Shown here: piece by piece, positions 1-7,459 of the stretch
Layout: each line of letters opens with the position of its first letter
Position numbering within the stretch: position 1 is the stretch's first letter
Assembly: GCA_038237645.1 (NCBI GenBank)
Contig: JBBRYN010000088.1
Span: forward strand, 1 to 10,102
Source of the DNA: QHCA01 sp038237645
GTDB taxonomy: Bacteria; Actinomycetota; Actinomycetes; Mycobacteriales; QHCA01
Direction of reading: 5' to 3'
DNA: 10,102 nucleotides
Made by a program: the position numbers and the translations under genes
The notes under the pieces: model-generated
Databases searched by the model: none
Seen by the model: the letters and a program-made list of their open reading frames with translations, nothing else
What the model was told of the DNA's origin: nothing

Positions 1-105
1 AAAGACGCCGCCCGCGTGGCGTTCGGGTTCCGCAACCTCGACAACCAGCGACGCCGGGTACGGTACGCCTGCACCAGGCGACAACGCCTGGCAACCGTCA
101 CATGA
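1..105 (+). CDS. ISL3-family transposase, C-terminal fragment (left copy)
   Basis: An open frame enters from the left edge and stops at TGA 103-105, giving the last 34 residues. The tail contains AFGFRNLDNQRRRV followed by a basic, Cys-containing end. An aromatic/Gly/Arg-Asn-x-Asp-Asn stretch close to the C-terminus is familiar from ISL3-type transposases of actinomycetes. The catalytic DDE residues lie further upstream, outside the window, so activity cannot be judged. Its identity with the right copy suggests recent transposition or a collapsed repeat in the assembly. Confidence 0.65.
   Translation, partial: KDAARVAFGFRNLDNQRRRVRYACTRRQRLATVT
74..91 (+). other. Hairpin in the transposase tail (left IS copy)
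   Basis: CCAGGCG and CGCCTGG form a perfect 7-bp stem around an ACAA loop, ending 11 bases before the transposase stop codon. The same structure occurs at 10009-10026 in the right copy. It could slow ribosomes or limit transcript run-through at the element's end; neither role is shown by the sequence. Confidence 0.5.
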
Positions 106-119
106 GGGTCACTTCCCCC

Positions 120-1673
120 TCAACTTCGAAGAGCCCAGTTGACCTGTCGCTCACGACCGGTCCAATACGGTTCCCGCAGCTTGAACTTCTGCACCTTGCC
201 CGTGGCCGTGCGCGGAATGGACTCGCGGAACTCCACCGTCGTCGGCGCCTTGAAACCGGCGAGCCGCGCCTTGCAGTGCGCGATGATCTCGGTCCCACCC
301 ACCGTGGATCCCTCGGCCCGCACCACCAGCGCGGTCACGGTCTCCCCCCATCGCTCGTGGGGGATCCCGATGACCGCGACCTCGGCGACGCCGGTGTGCT
401 GGTAGATGACGTCCTCGACCTCGATCGAGGAGACGTTCTCGCCACCGGTGATGATCACGTCCTTCTTGCGGTCGCGGATCGTCAGATAGCCCTGCTCGTC
501 GATCTCGCCACCGTCGCCGGTGTGGAACCATCCCCCTTCGAACGCCTCTGCAGTCGCTTCCGGGTTGCGCCAGTAGCCCGCCATGATCACGTTGGACCTG
601 GCCAGCACCTCGTCGTCCTCGGCGAGATCGAGCCGGACGCCGATCGCGGGTGCCCCGGCCCGGGACAGCCGTGCAGCCCGCACGTCGGCCGGCAGGTCGT
701 CGTATTCGGCGCGCGTCCGGTTGATCGTCAACAGTGGCGCGGTCTCCGTGAGTCCGTAGATCTGGACGAACTCCCACCCGAGCTCGGCCTCGACCCGGGC
801 GATGGTGCGGGTCGGGGGCGGCGCGCCGGCACAGATGATCCGTACCCGACCCCGGCCGGGGATCTCCCCGGCCCAGCTCGCACCGGCCTCGAGCACGGCC
901 CTGACCACCGCCGGAGCCGCGCAGAGCAACGTCACGCCGTGCCGGCCGACCCGGCGGAGGATCTCGCCGCCGTCGACCTTGCGCAGCACCACCTGCGGCA
1001 CGCCCAGGCCGGCGAGCACCCACGGCATCCCCCAGCCGTTGGCGTGGAACATCGGCAGCGTGTGCAGGTAGACGTCGCGGTCAGTGACGCCCGCGTGCAG
1101 GCCGAACGTCAGCGCGTTGAGGTAGATGTTGCGGTGCGTGAGCTGCACTCCTTTGGGGCGGGCCGTGGTGCCGCTGGTGTAGTTGATCGTCGCTGCCGCA
1201 TCCTCGTCAGGCTCCGGCCAGGGCGCCGGCTCGCGGTCCGGCCGGAGCAGCGCCTGGTCGGATGCCGTGCCCAGCACGATCCGATGCGCCGCCCCCACGT
1301 CCGAAAGCGGGCCATCGACCTCGGGATCGACCAGGAGCACCGAAGCGCCCGAGTGCTCGACGATGTAGCCGACCTCCTCCGGTCGCAGCCGGAAGTTCAC
1401 CGGCACCAGGATCCGGCCGGACGCCGGCACCGCGTACAGCAACTCCAGCAACCGCGCGGCGTTGTGGCTGACCACGGCGACCCGCTCGCCGGCGGCGATC
1501 CCCAGCTCGTCGAATCCGGCGGCGATCGCCCTGGCGCGGTGGGCGACCTGGCCCAGGGTCAGCCGGTCGAGCGAGGCGGCCGGCTGGTCGGGCTCGTCGA
1601 TGACCGCCGTACGGTCGCCGTAGGTCGTGGCCCCGCGGTCGAGGAAGTCACTGGTGAGCAGCGGAATGCGCAT
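120..1673 (-). CDS. Acyl-CoA synthetase (fatty-acid--CoA ligase, ANL superfamily); 3' end altered by IS insertion
   Basis: This 517-residue enzyme should activate a carboxylic acid to its acyl-AMP and then to the CoA thioester in the cytoplasm. The chain length is not readable. ANL motifs appear in order: the phosphate loop YTSGTTARPKG (165-175), HTLPMFHANGWG, the IYGLTETAP motif, WFHTGD, RDRKKDVIITGGENV, and TATGKVQK with the catalytic Lys at 493. I chose the ATG at 1673 because GGAGG (1679-1683) sits 5 bases upstream and the protein then opens as family members do; a longer frame from 1721 has no such support. The start overlaps the end of the PAP2 gene by 26 bases, implying an operon with coupled translation. 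The frame runs into the left IS: after ...RQVN, the last residues WALRS and the stop TGA (120-122) are IS-encoded. All catalytic elements are intact, so the enzyme is probably functional. Confidence 0.9.
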   Translation of the reverse strand: MRIPLLTSDFLDRGATTYGDRTAVIDEPDQPAASLDRLTLGQVAHRARAIAAGFDELGIAAGERVAVVSHNAARLLELLYAVPASGRILVPVNFRLRPEEVGYIVEHSGASVLLVDPEVDGPLSDVGAAHRIVLGTASDQALLRPDREPAPWPEPDEDAAATINYTSGTTARPKGVQLTHRNIYLNALTFGLHAGVTDRDVYLHTLPMFHANGWGMPWVLAGLGVPQVVLRKVDGGEILRRVGRHGVTLLCAAPAVVRAVLEAGASWAGEIPGRGRVRIICAGAPPPTRTIARVEAELGWEFVQIYGLTETAPLLTINRTRAEYDDLPADVRAARLSRAGAPAIGVRLDLAEDDEVLARSNVIMAGYWRNPEATAEAFEGGWFHTGDGGEIDEQGYLTIRDRKKDVIITGGENVSSIEVEDVIYQHTGVAEVAVIGIPHERWGETVTALVVRAEGSTVGGTEIIAHCKARLAGFKAPTTVEFRESIPRTATGKVQKFKLREPYWTGRERQVNWALRS

Positions 1674-2700
1674 CGGGTCCTCCGGGGGGCCGAGCCCGGC
1701 GACCGGCCCACCAGCGCTCACCCAGCCCGACCAGCGCCAGGGCGAGTAGCGCGACGGCCCAGCCCGCCAGGATGTCGATCAGATAGTGCTCCGAGAAGTA
1801 CATCAGGACCCCGCCCATGGCGAGGGGGTAGAGCAGCAGGAGCAGTGTCCAGAGCTTGCGGATCCGCAGGATGAAGAACAGCACCACGAACAGCGCGAAT
1901 GCCGAGTGCAGCGAAGGCATGGCGGCCACCGGGTTGGCCACCCCCTGCCCCTTCGTGACCAGGCGACCGGCCGAGTGCAGCCCGATGGCGTCCCAGCCAC
2001 AGTTGGTGATCCGCGGCGCCGCGGAGAGCACGGGGGGCAGGTCGCAGCCGGTGTTCAGCCGCCCGGCGGTCAACGGGCCGTGCATGGCGGCCCACCAGGG
2101 GGGAGCCATGGGATACCCGATGTAGATGGCCAGGCCGATCAGGTCGAGGGCGATGAACCGCCGCATGAACGCGGCCCACGCGCCGCGGCTGCGCACCCAC
2201 AGCACAGCGGCGACGATCATGGCTGTCACGAAGTGCGAGAAGTAGACGAAGGAGCCCACCACGTCATACCAGTGCACGTGCTCGGGCGTGTACAGGTGGT
2301 CCTGCAGCCAGAGCGTTGGAATCTTGCCGCCGGTCAACCATCCGGTGAGCCAGGCGTCGACGCGGATGGGCTCGGTCACGTGCAGGGGGAAGCCGAGGTT
2401 GTCCGCCGCGCCACGGCTGAAGTTGTAGGCGACGATGACCCCGATCAGGACGGCCCAGTCGCGGACGAATCGCAGGTGGTCGCGCCACGGAGCAGCAGCG
2501 TTCCAGGCGGCGATGCCGACCCAGAGGAACAGGAAGATCAGAACCGGGTCGGTGGGCAGGCCGACGATCTTCCAGTAGGCCAGGAAACCGGCGAAATAGC
2601 AGGTGACCGCGACGATGCGCCAGCGGCGGTCACGACTGCGCTGGGCTGCCTCACGGACTTCGGCGGTCGCGGTGTCCTCGTGTTCCGTACGCACCGCCAC
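1648..2700 (-). CDS. PAP2-superfamily membrane protein, AUR1/inositolphosphotransferase-like
   Basis: This 350-residue integral membrane protein has about six hydrophobic segments. It carries the PAP2 catalytic signature: AAMPSLHSAFAL (His265) and SEHYLIDILAGW (His305, Asp309). The first PAP2 motif (KxxxxxxRP) is not obvious; YPMAPPWW (196-203) stands in the corresponding region, as in the AUR1/Ipt1-like branch. Such enzymes hydrolyse or transfer phosphate-bearing lipid headgroups at the membrane, but the substrate here is unknown. The C-terminus is basic and Pro-rich. The start is GTG at 2700; no ribosome site precedes it, but a TAGACT box lies 7 bases upstream, so the mRNA may be leaderless. 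A second GTG at 2694 is an alternative. It is followed by the overlapping acyl-CoA synthetase gene, which hints at a shared role in lipid turnover (inference). Confidence 0.85.
   Translation of the reverse strand: MAVRTEHEDTATAEVREAAQRSRDRRWRIVAVTCYFAGFLAYWKIVGLPTDPVLIFLFLWVGIAAWNAAAPWRDHLRFVRDWAVLIGVIVAYNFSRGAADNLGFPLHVTEPIRVDAWLTGWLTGGKIPTLWLQDHLYTPEHVHWYDVVGSFVYFSHFVTAMIVAAVLWVRSRGAWAAFMRRFIALDLIGLAIYIGYPMAPPWWAAMHGPLTAGRLNTGCDLPPVLSAAPRITNCGWDAIGLHSAGRLVTKGQGVANPVAAMPSLHSAFALFVVLFFILRIRKLWTLLLLLYPLAMGGVLMYFSEHYLIDILAGWAVALLALALVGLGERWWAGRRARPPGGPDAHSAAHQ
1679..1683 (-). promoter_or_regulatory. Ribosome binding site of the acyl-CoA synthetase gene
   Basis: GGAGG on the minus strand, 5 bases before the ATG at 1673. 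It lies inside the 3' end of the PAP2 gene and decides the start in favour of 1673 over 1721. Confidence 0.8.
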
Positions 2701-2707
2701 GGGGGCG

Positions 2708-2713
2708 AGTCTA
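2708..2713 (-). promoter_or_regulatory. Candidate -10 box (TAGACT) for a leaderless PAP2 transcript
   Basis: TAGACT matches the actinobacterial TANNNT consensus and ends 7 bases before the GTG at 2700, so transcription would begin at or beside the start codon. That would explain the missing ribosome site. No convincing -35 hexamer is found at 16-18 bases; CTGACC lies only 14 bases upstream. Confidence 0.35.
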
Positions 2714-2890
2714 CGGGGGCCCGGGATGGTCAGCCCGTTGCCGGTGGCCGTGCCGAACGAGAGCAGGCAGCACCTGCCCGATCGGCTCCCGGATCACGGC
2801 GCCGGCCGGCCAGCGGGTCGCCCGATCGAGGCCCATGACCGCGAGGCCAGGTCAAGCCGGTTAGGTTGACGCGGAAATCGCCGACCCGTA

Positions 2891-2895
2891 GGAGG
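2891..2895 (+). promoter_or_regulatory. Ribosome binding site of the alcohol dehydrogenase gene
   Basis: GGAGG lies 7 bases before the GTG at 2903 and fixes this start; no ATG is available nearby in frame. Confidence 0.8.
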
Positions 2896-2902
2896 TACGC
2901 CC

Positions 2903-3982
2903 GTGGTCGCCGCGCTGGTGCTGGCCGAGGTGGGTGCGACGATGTGTGTCGCCGACGTGAACCTGCGGCCCCTCGGGCCCTCCGACGTGCGGGTGCGGCT
3001 GACCGCCGCCGGGGTGTGCCACTCCGACCTCTCCCTGGCCCGCGGGCCGCTCCGGCAGCAGGTCCCCGCGGTGCTCGGCCACGAGGGCGCCGGTGTCGTC
3101 GCGGCGGTCGGCGCTGCGGTGACCGGCATTTCCACCGGCGACCGGGTGCTGCTGGTCTGGGCACCCCCTTGCCGTACCTGCTGGTTCTGTCAGGCCGACG
3201 AGCCCTGGCTGTGCGAGCGCGCCCTCGACGCGGCAAGCGAGCCGTACGGCACCGTCGGCGGTACGCCGGTCTATCCCGGCCTTGGCACCGCCACTTTCGG
3301 CGCCGAGACCGTGGTGCCGGCCCGCGCGGTGTTCCCGCTGCCCGGGGACATACCGCTCGACACCGCGGCGCTGCTGGGCTGCGCGGTGCTCACCGGCGTC
3401 GGCGCCATCGTCAACACGGCCGCGGTGCGCACCGGCGAGTCCGTGCTCGTGATGGGGCTCGGCGGGGTCGGGCTGGCCGCCGTCCAGGGCGCCCGGATCG
3501 CCGGAGCCACTCCGCTGATCGCCGTCGACCCGGACGGCGGCAAGCGCGCGCTGGCCACCAGCCTGGGCGCCGATGCCGCGTTTGCCCCCGATGACGGCCT
3601 GCCGGCGGCGGTACGGGGGGTGACCGGCGGCCGGGGGGTCGACGTCGCGGTCGAGTGCGTGGGCCGCGCGGCGACGATCCGGTCGGCGTGGTCGCTGACC
3701 CGCCGCGGTGGGCACACGGTCGTCGTCGGCATTGGCGGCCGGGACGACCCGGCTGTGTGGAACGCGCTCGAACTGGTCCACTACGGCCGCACCCTGTCCG
3801 GTTGCGTCTACGGCTCGGCCGACCCGGCCCGCGACGTACCCCGGCTCATCTCCCACCTGCGCTCCGGTGCACTCGACCTGCCCGCCCTGGTGACCCGGCG
3901 GATCGGGCTCGACGAAGTGGAATCGGCCTTCGACGACATGACCGCCGGCCGGGGTGCCCGCAGCCTCGTGGTGTTCGCGTGA
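2903..3982 (+). CDS. Zinc-dependent alcohol dehydrogenase (medium-chain dehydrogenase family, class III-like)
   Basis: This 359-residue cytoplasmic oxidoreductase should interconvert an alcohol and an aldehyde using NAD(H). Catalytic zinc ligands are visible as Cys39 (GVCHSD), His60-Glu61 (GHEGAG) and Cys160 (LLGCAVLTG). The structural zinc loop is complete, with Cys90, Cys93, Cys96 and Cys104. The Rossmann motif GLGGVG (185-190) and Asp209 at the end of the second strand favour NAD over NADP. The general pattern resembles NDMA-dependent and mycothiol/glutathione-dependent formaldehyde dehydrogenases of actinomycetes, but I cannot assign a substrate. The GTG start has a good ribosome site. 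Its stop overlaps the GTG of the methyltransferase gene (GTGA), so the two are probably translated together. It is divergent from the acyl-CoA synthetase/PAP2 pair. Confidence 0.9.
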   Translation: MVAALVLAEVGATMCVADVNLRPLGPSDVRVRLTAAGVCHSDLSLARGPLRQQVPAVLGHEGAGVVAAVGAAVTGISTGDRVLLVWAPPCRTCWFCQADEPWLCERALDAASEPYGTVGGTPVYPGLGTATFGAETVVPARAVFPLPGDIPLDTAALLGCAVLTGVGAIVNTAAVRTGESVLVMGLGGVGLAAVQGARIAGATPLIAVDPDGGKRALATSLGADAAFAPDDGLPAAVRGVTGGRGVDVAVECVGRAATIRSAWSLTRRGGHTVVVGIGGRDDPAVWNALELVHYGRTLSGCVYGSADPARDVPRLISHLRSGALDLPALVTRRIGLDEVESAFDDMTAGRGARSLVVFA

Positions 3983-4779
3983 GCCCGCCGCCGGCCGCTG
4001 AGCCAGCCGGCTCCTTCACCCGGGCTGCGGACTACTACGACGCGACGCGGGCCCTGCCTCCCGCCGTCGGCGAACGGGTGACGGGCCTGCTGGCGGCCGA
4101 ACTGGCCGGGCGGCGCACCTGCCTCGAGATCGGCGCCGGCACCGGACGCATCGCGCTGCCCCTGCACCAGCATGGTGTGGACCTGGTCGGTCTCGACCTC
4201 GCGCCCGCCATGCTTGAGCGGATCGCCCGCAAGGCCGGCGGAGAGGCGCCGTTCCCCCTCATCGTCGGCGACGCCACCCGCCTGCCGCTGGCCGACTCGT
4301 CGTGCGGCGCCGTCCTGGCCTGCCACGTCCTGCACCTGATACCCGCCTGGCGGGCGGCGGTCGACGAGGCCCTGCGGGTGCTGGCGCCCGGCGGCGTGCT
4401 CCTGGTCGACTTCGGTGGCAGGGTGATCGCCCCGTGGCAGGAACCGGTGGCGCGGGTCGCCGCCGCGTACGGGGTCAGCGCTACCCGGCCGGGCGCCACG
4501 GACCCTGCCGAGGTGGCCGGTTACCTGGCCGGACGGGCCGCGGTCCGTGAGCTGCCGCCGGTGCCCTTCCCGGTGACCGTCACGCTGGCCGAAGATCTCC
4601 GCACGTGCGAACAGCAGATCTTCTCCTGGACGTGGGATTACCCGCCGGAGCAACTGGAGGCGGTCTGTGACGGCGTGCGCCGGTGGGCCGCTGACACCGG
4701 CATGGATCTCGACCGGCCGGTCACCCTCACCCGTACCATCCGCTGGCTCGCCTACGAGCCGGCGAGCCCGCCGGCCTGA
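3979..4779 (+). CDS. Class I SAM-dependent methyltransferase (UbiE/Methyltransf_11-like)
   Basis: This 266-residue protein has a standard SAM-binding fold: motif I CLEIGAGTGR (48-57), the acidic ribose-binding Asp73 in GLDLAPAML, Asp98 in VGDATRLPL, and the post-motif region LRVLAPGGVLLVDFGG. The acceptor is unknown; small-molecule and lipid-quinone methyltransferases share this layout. I start it at GTG 3979, which overlaps the dehydrogenase TGA by GTGA. The same frame is open back to 3655, but that stretch is a shadow of the dehydrogenase gene. No separate ribosome site is seen, which fits translational coupling. Its 3' end overlaps the convergent asparagine synthetase gene by 28 bases, leaving no room for an intergenic terminator. 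The distal part contains several Trp residues (around WTWDYPPEQ) with no assigned role. Confidence 0.85.
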   Translation: MSPPPAAEPAGSFTRAADYYDATRALPPAVGERVTGLLAAELAGRRTCLEIGAGTGRIALPLHQHGVDLVGLDLAPAMLERIARKAGGEAPFPLIVGDATRLPLADSSCGAVLACHVLHLIPAWRAAVDEALRVLAPGGVLLVDFGGRVIAPWQEPVARVAAAYGVSATRPGATDPAEVAGYLAGRAAVRELPPVPFPVTVTLAEDLRTCEQQIFSWTWDYPPEQLEAVCDGVRRWAADTGMDLDRPVTLTRTIRWLAYEPASPPA

Positions 4780-6668
4780 TGCCGGGAGACCGCCCTGGGT
4801 GGCGCGGCGTCGATCCGGTGCTCGACGTAGATGGCGTGCCACAGCATGAACACCAGCACGGTCCAGATCTTGCGGCTGCGGTCGACCTCGCCGGCCCGGT
4901 GCTCGACCAGCATGTTGCGGACGAAGCCCTTGTCGATCAGTTCGTCGGTGCCGCTCTCGTCCACGATGGACAGCGCCCAGTCATACATCACGTCCTTGAG
5001 CCAGAGCCGGATCGGCACCGGAAAGCCGAGCTTGCGCCGCTCGACCACGTGCGGCGGGACCAGCCCGCCGAGCGCGCGCCGCAGGGCCACCTTGGTGCTC
5101 TGCTTGGTGATCCGCTGCTCGAGCGGGATCTTGGCTGCGACCTCGAACACGCCGGTGTCGAGGAAGGGCACTCGCAACTCCAGCGAGTGCGCCATGGACA
5201 TCCGGTCGGCCTTGACCAGGATGTCGCCGCGCAACCAGGTGAAGAGGTCGACGTACTGCATCTTGGTCACGTCGTCGTAGCCGGCGGCCTCGTCGTAGAA
5301 CCGCTTGGCGATCTCCAGATAGGACACCCGCGGGTCGTAGTGCACCAGCAGACGCCGCTTCTCCTCCTCGGTGAACATCCGGGCGTTGCCGTAGTAGCGC
5401 TCCCGGATCGGCGTGGCACCGCGCTCCAGCAGGCTCTTGCCCCGGACACCCTCGGGGATGGCGTGCGAGACCGCCAGCATCCCCTTGCGCAGGGCCGACG
5501 GCAGCACGCTGAGCGGACGCAGCGACAGGGGCTCGCGGTAGATGTTGTAGCCGCCGAAGAATTCGTCGGCGCCCTCGCCGGACAGCACGACCGTCACATG
5601 CTTGGCCGCCTCCTGGGCGACGAAGTACAACGGGACGAGGGCGGGGTCGGCAACCGGGTCGTCGAGATACCAGATGATGCGCGGCAGGGCGTCCATCATC
5701 TGCTGTGCGTCGATCGTCGTGGGGATCGTCGTCACGCCCAGCCAGCGCGCGGACTGCTGGGCGATGTCGATCTCGGAGTAGCCCGCGACGTCGTAGCCGA
5801 CCGTGAACGTGAGGATGTCCGGCTTGTGCTTCTTGGCCAGCGCGACGATGCCGGTCGAGTCGATGCCGCTGGACAGGAACGCGCCCACCGGCACGTCGCT
5901 GCGCAGGTGGATGCGGACCGATTCCTCCAGCGCCTCGCGGATGGAGCGGTGGAGCTTGTCCGCGTCGTCCACCGGCGTCGGGTCGAAGGCGGGACGGAAA
6001 TACCGCGAGTAGGTGAGCTGGCCGCCCGGGCTCCACGACACCGACATGCCACTCTCGACCTTGCGGATGCGTTCGTGCAGGGTGGCCGGCTCCGGCACGT
6101 ACTGCAGGGTCAGGTAGTGCTGCAGCGCCTCGGTGTCCAGCCCCTCGCTGGCGGTGGAGAGGAACGGCATCAGCGCCTTCTTCTCGCTGGCGAAATAGAC
6201 GCCTTCCCGGGTCTCCATCACGTGCATGGGCTTGATGCCGAAGGGGTCACGGGCACCGAAGAGCCGCTGTTCCTGCCGATCCCAGACGAGGTAGGCGAAC
6301 ATCCCGCGCAGCCGGCTGACCGACTCCGGCCCCCAGTGGTGGTAGGCGGCAAGGATCACCTCGGAGTCGCCGTCGGTGGCGAAGGCCGCACCCTGCTCTA
6401 CCAGCTCGGCACGCAGCTCGAGGTAGTTGTAGATCTCGCCGTTGAAAACCAGGACGTACCGGCCGTCGGCATACTCCATCGGCTGGTGGCTCTTCTCGAC
6501 GTCGATGATCGACAGCCGTTTGTATCCGAAGACGACCTCGTCACCGGCGACCGTCACGCCCGTCTCGTCGGGCCCGCGATGGTGAAGTGACTCCAGTGCG
6601 GCGGCAATCCCGTCGCGATGGGCCGCGACCTTGCCATGGGCACTGACGAACGTGAGGAGACCGCACAT
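4752..6668 (-). CDS. asnB: Asparagine synthetase, glutamine-hydrolysing
   Basis: This 638-residue enzyme should make asparagine from aspartate, glutamine and ATP. The N-terminal class II glutaminase domain begins MCGLLTF, with Cys2 as the nucleophile after Met removal. RLSIID (51-56), NGEIYNY (76-82) and GDSE (100-103) line the glutamine site. The C-terminal synthetase domain carries the ATP-pyrophosphatase loop LSSGIDST (265-272) and LSGEGADEFFGGY. All key residues are present and the length suits the AsnB family; some members instead amidate cell-wall or natural-product substrates. The ATG at 6668 is required for the Cys2 chemistry and is preceded by GGGAGG (6678-6683) at 9 bases. It lies 95 bases downstream of the response regulator in the same direction. 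With no clear promoter of its own, it may be partly co-transcribed with the two-component genes. Confidence 0.93.
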   Translation of the reverse strand: MCGLLTFVSAHGKVAAHRDGIAAALESLHHRGPDETGVTVAGDEVVFGYKRLSIIDVEKSHQPMEYADGRYVLVFNGEIYNYLELRAELVEQGAAFATDGDSEVILAAYHHWGPESVSRLRGMFAYLVWDRQEQRLFGARDPFGIKPMHVMETREGVYFASEKKALMPFLSTASEGLDTEALQHYLTLQYVPEPATLHERIRKVESGMSVSWSPGGQLTYSRYFRPAFDPTPVDDADKLHRSIREALEESVRIHLRSDVPVGAFLSSGIDSTGIVALAKKHKPDILTFTVGYDVAGYSEIDIAQQSARWLGVTTIPTTIDAQQMMDALPRIIWYLDDPVADPALVPLYFVAQEAAKHVTVVLSGEGADEFFGGYNIYREPLSLRPLSVLPSALRKGMLAVSHAIPEGVRGKSLLERGATPIRERYYGNARMFTEEEKRRLLVHYDPRVSYLEIAKRFYDEAAGYDDVTKMQYVDLFTWLRGDILVKADRMSMAHSLELRVPFLDTGVFEVAAKIPLEQRITKQSTKVALRRALGGLVPPHVVERRKLGFPVPIRLWLKDVMYDWALSIVDESGTDELIDKGFVRNMLVEHRAGEVDRSRKIWTVLVFMLWHAIYVEHRIDAAPPRAVSRHQAGGLAGS

Positions 6669-6677
6669 GGCGCCAAT

Positions 6678-6683
6678 CCTCCC
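6678..6683 (-). promoter_or_regulatory. Ribosome binding site of asnB
   Basis: GGGAGG on the minus strand, 9 bases before the ATG at 6668. It supports the start that leaves Cys at position 2; a longer open frame from 7139 lacks this support. Confidence 0.75.
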
Positions 6684-6717
6684 AGACGTCGGCCGGCGGC
6701 CGCCGAGGTCCCACTCC

Positions 6718-6758
6718 CGCCACGGCCACCACTGCACCGCAGCCAGCGGCCCGTGGCG
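6718..6758 (-). terminator. Candidate terminator or attenuator hairpin between the response regulator and asnB
   Basis: CGCCACGG (6718-6725) and CCGTGGCG (6751-6758) form a perfect 8-bp stem around a 25-base loop that can itself fold (CTGC-ACC-GCAG). It begins about 5 bases after the response regulator stop. No T-run follows, so a standard intrinsic terminator is unlikely; it may be a weak stop, an attenuator ahead of asnB, or chance in GC-rich DNA. Confidence 0.35.
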
Positions 6759-6763
6759 CCGGC

Positions 6764-7459
6764 TCAGCGCACGATGCCATCGCGCAAGGCGATGACGACG
6801 CCCTGCACCCGGTCGCCGGCCTGCAACTTGCGCAGAACGGCCTTCACGTGGGATTTGACCGTTTCCTCGCTGATGAACAGCAGTCTGGCAATATGCCGGT
6901 TGTCGAGACCCTGGGCCATCTCGTGCAGCACCTCGGACTCCCGGCGGGTCAGGCCCCGGGTCGCCCCCGGCCAGTCGTGGGAGCGACCGCGCCCGGCCGG
7001 GCCGCTGGGCAGGTGGCCGAGAATCTCGGGGTCGATGACGGTCTCCCCGCACCTCACCCGCTCGATGGCGTTGACCAGTGGCTCGGCATGCACACCCTTG
7101 AGCAGGTAGCCGCTGCCGCCCACCCGCACCGCCTCGCACAGATGCGCCTCGTCGTCGTGGGCGGACAGGAAAATCACCTTGGTCGCCGGACGCCGGCGAA
7201 GTATCTCCGCGCAGACGTCGAAGCCGTTGTCAGCGCCGAGGTTGATGTCGAGCAGTACGACGTCCGGCTGCAAGCCGTCCACGGCCTGGACGCAGTCGGC
7301 CAGGGTCTCCGCCTGACCGACGACCTCGACCGTGCTGGACTCGCGCAGCATCTCCTGCAGCCCCCGGCGAATCATCGGGTGGTCGTCGACGATGAGTACG
7401 CGCGCGGGTCCGGTGACGGGCAGGTCGCCGCGCTCCCGGTCAGCGATGCTCAGTGTCAT
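6764..7459 (-). CDS. NarL/FixJ-type response regulator with LuxR-type DNA-binding domain
   Basis: This 231-residue regulator has an N-terminal receiver domain (about 19-140) with acidic pair Asp25-Asp26, phospho-acceptor Asp71 (VVLLDINL), Ser99 and conserved Lys121 (YLLKGV). A Gly/Arg-rich linker leads to a LuxR-type helix-turn-helix (about 169-220: LTRRESEVLHEMAQG, then FISEETVKSHVKAVLRKL). It should be phosphorylated by the kinase encoded just upstream and then bind DNA as a dimer. The ATG at 7459 overlaps the kinase stop (ATGA), and no strong ribosome site is present, so translation is probably coupled. About 18 residues precede the first receiver strand, a little longer than usual. Targets are unknown; asnB downstream and the kinase promoter itself are reasonable candidates. 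Confidence 0.92.
   Translation of the reverse strand: MTLSIADRERGDLPVTGPARVLIVDDHPMIRRGLQEMLRESSTVEVVGQAETLADCVQAVDGLQPDVVLLDINLGADNGFDVCAEILRRRPATKVIFLSAHDDEAHLCEAVRVGGSGYLLKGVHAEPLVNAIERVRCGETVIDPEILGHLPSGPAGRGRSHDWPGATRGLTRRESEVLHEMAQGLDNRHIARLLFISEETVKSHVKAVLRKLQAGDRVQGVVIALRDGIVR

Larger units (their letters stand above)
1..136 (+). mobile_element. 3' end of an ISL3-family insertion sequence (left copy, facing inward)
   Basis: These bases are the exact reverse complement of 9964-10099. They contain the end of a transposase frame (stop at 103-105), then 31 bases of terminal repeat that, read from the inner edge, begin GGGCTCTTCGAAG. Terminal repeats starting GGCTCTTC are typical of ISL3-family elements, and the encoded tail fits such transposases. 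The inner edge is at base 135 or 136; one extra G shared by both copies leaves one base of doubt. The 5' part of the element lies outside the window. ISL3 elements usually make 8-bp target duplications, which cannot be checked because the outer flank is missing. The family call rests on remembered features rather than a search. Confidence 0.75.
2701..2902. promoter_or_regulatory. Divergent intergenic region between the PAP2 and alcohol dehydrogenase genes
   Basis: These 202 bases separate two divergent gene pairs and must hold both promoters. On the minus strand a TAGACT box sits just before the PAP2 start. On the plus strand there are two competing readings: TAGGTT (2862-2867) as a -10 box, or TTGACG (2866-2871) as a -35 box with a poor -10 overlapping the ribosome site. 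Neither has a good partner element, so the plus-strand promoter is unresolved. I see no gene and no strong dyad here. Confidence 0.45.

Noticed and set aside
102..1874. Long plus-strand open frame of 590 codons opposite the acyl-CoA synthetase
   Set aside because: It is antisense to a gene with complete ANL motifs. Its translation is rich in Arg, Asp, Gly and Pro with no recognisable domain, as expected for a shadow frame in high-GC DNA.
1786..2838. Plus-strand open frame opposite the PAP2 gene
   Set aside because: Low-complexity His/Gln/Gly-rich translation, antisense to a clear membrane enzyme.
4779..6590. Plus-strand open frame of 603 codons opposite asnB
   Set aside because: It lies wholly antisense to asnB, which has every catalytic motif, and its Asp/Gln/Val/His-rich product resembles no family.
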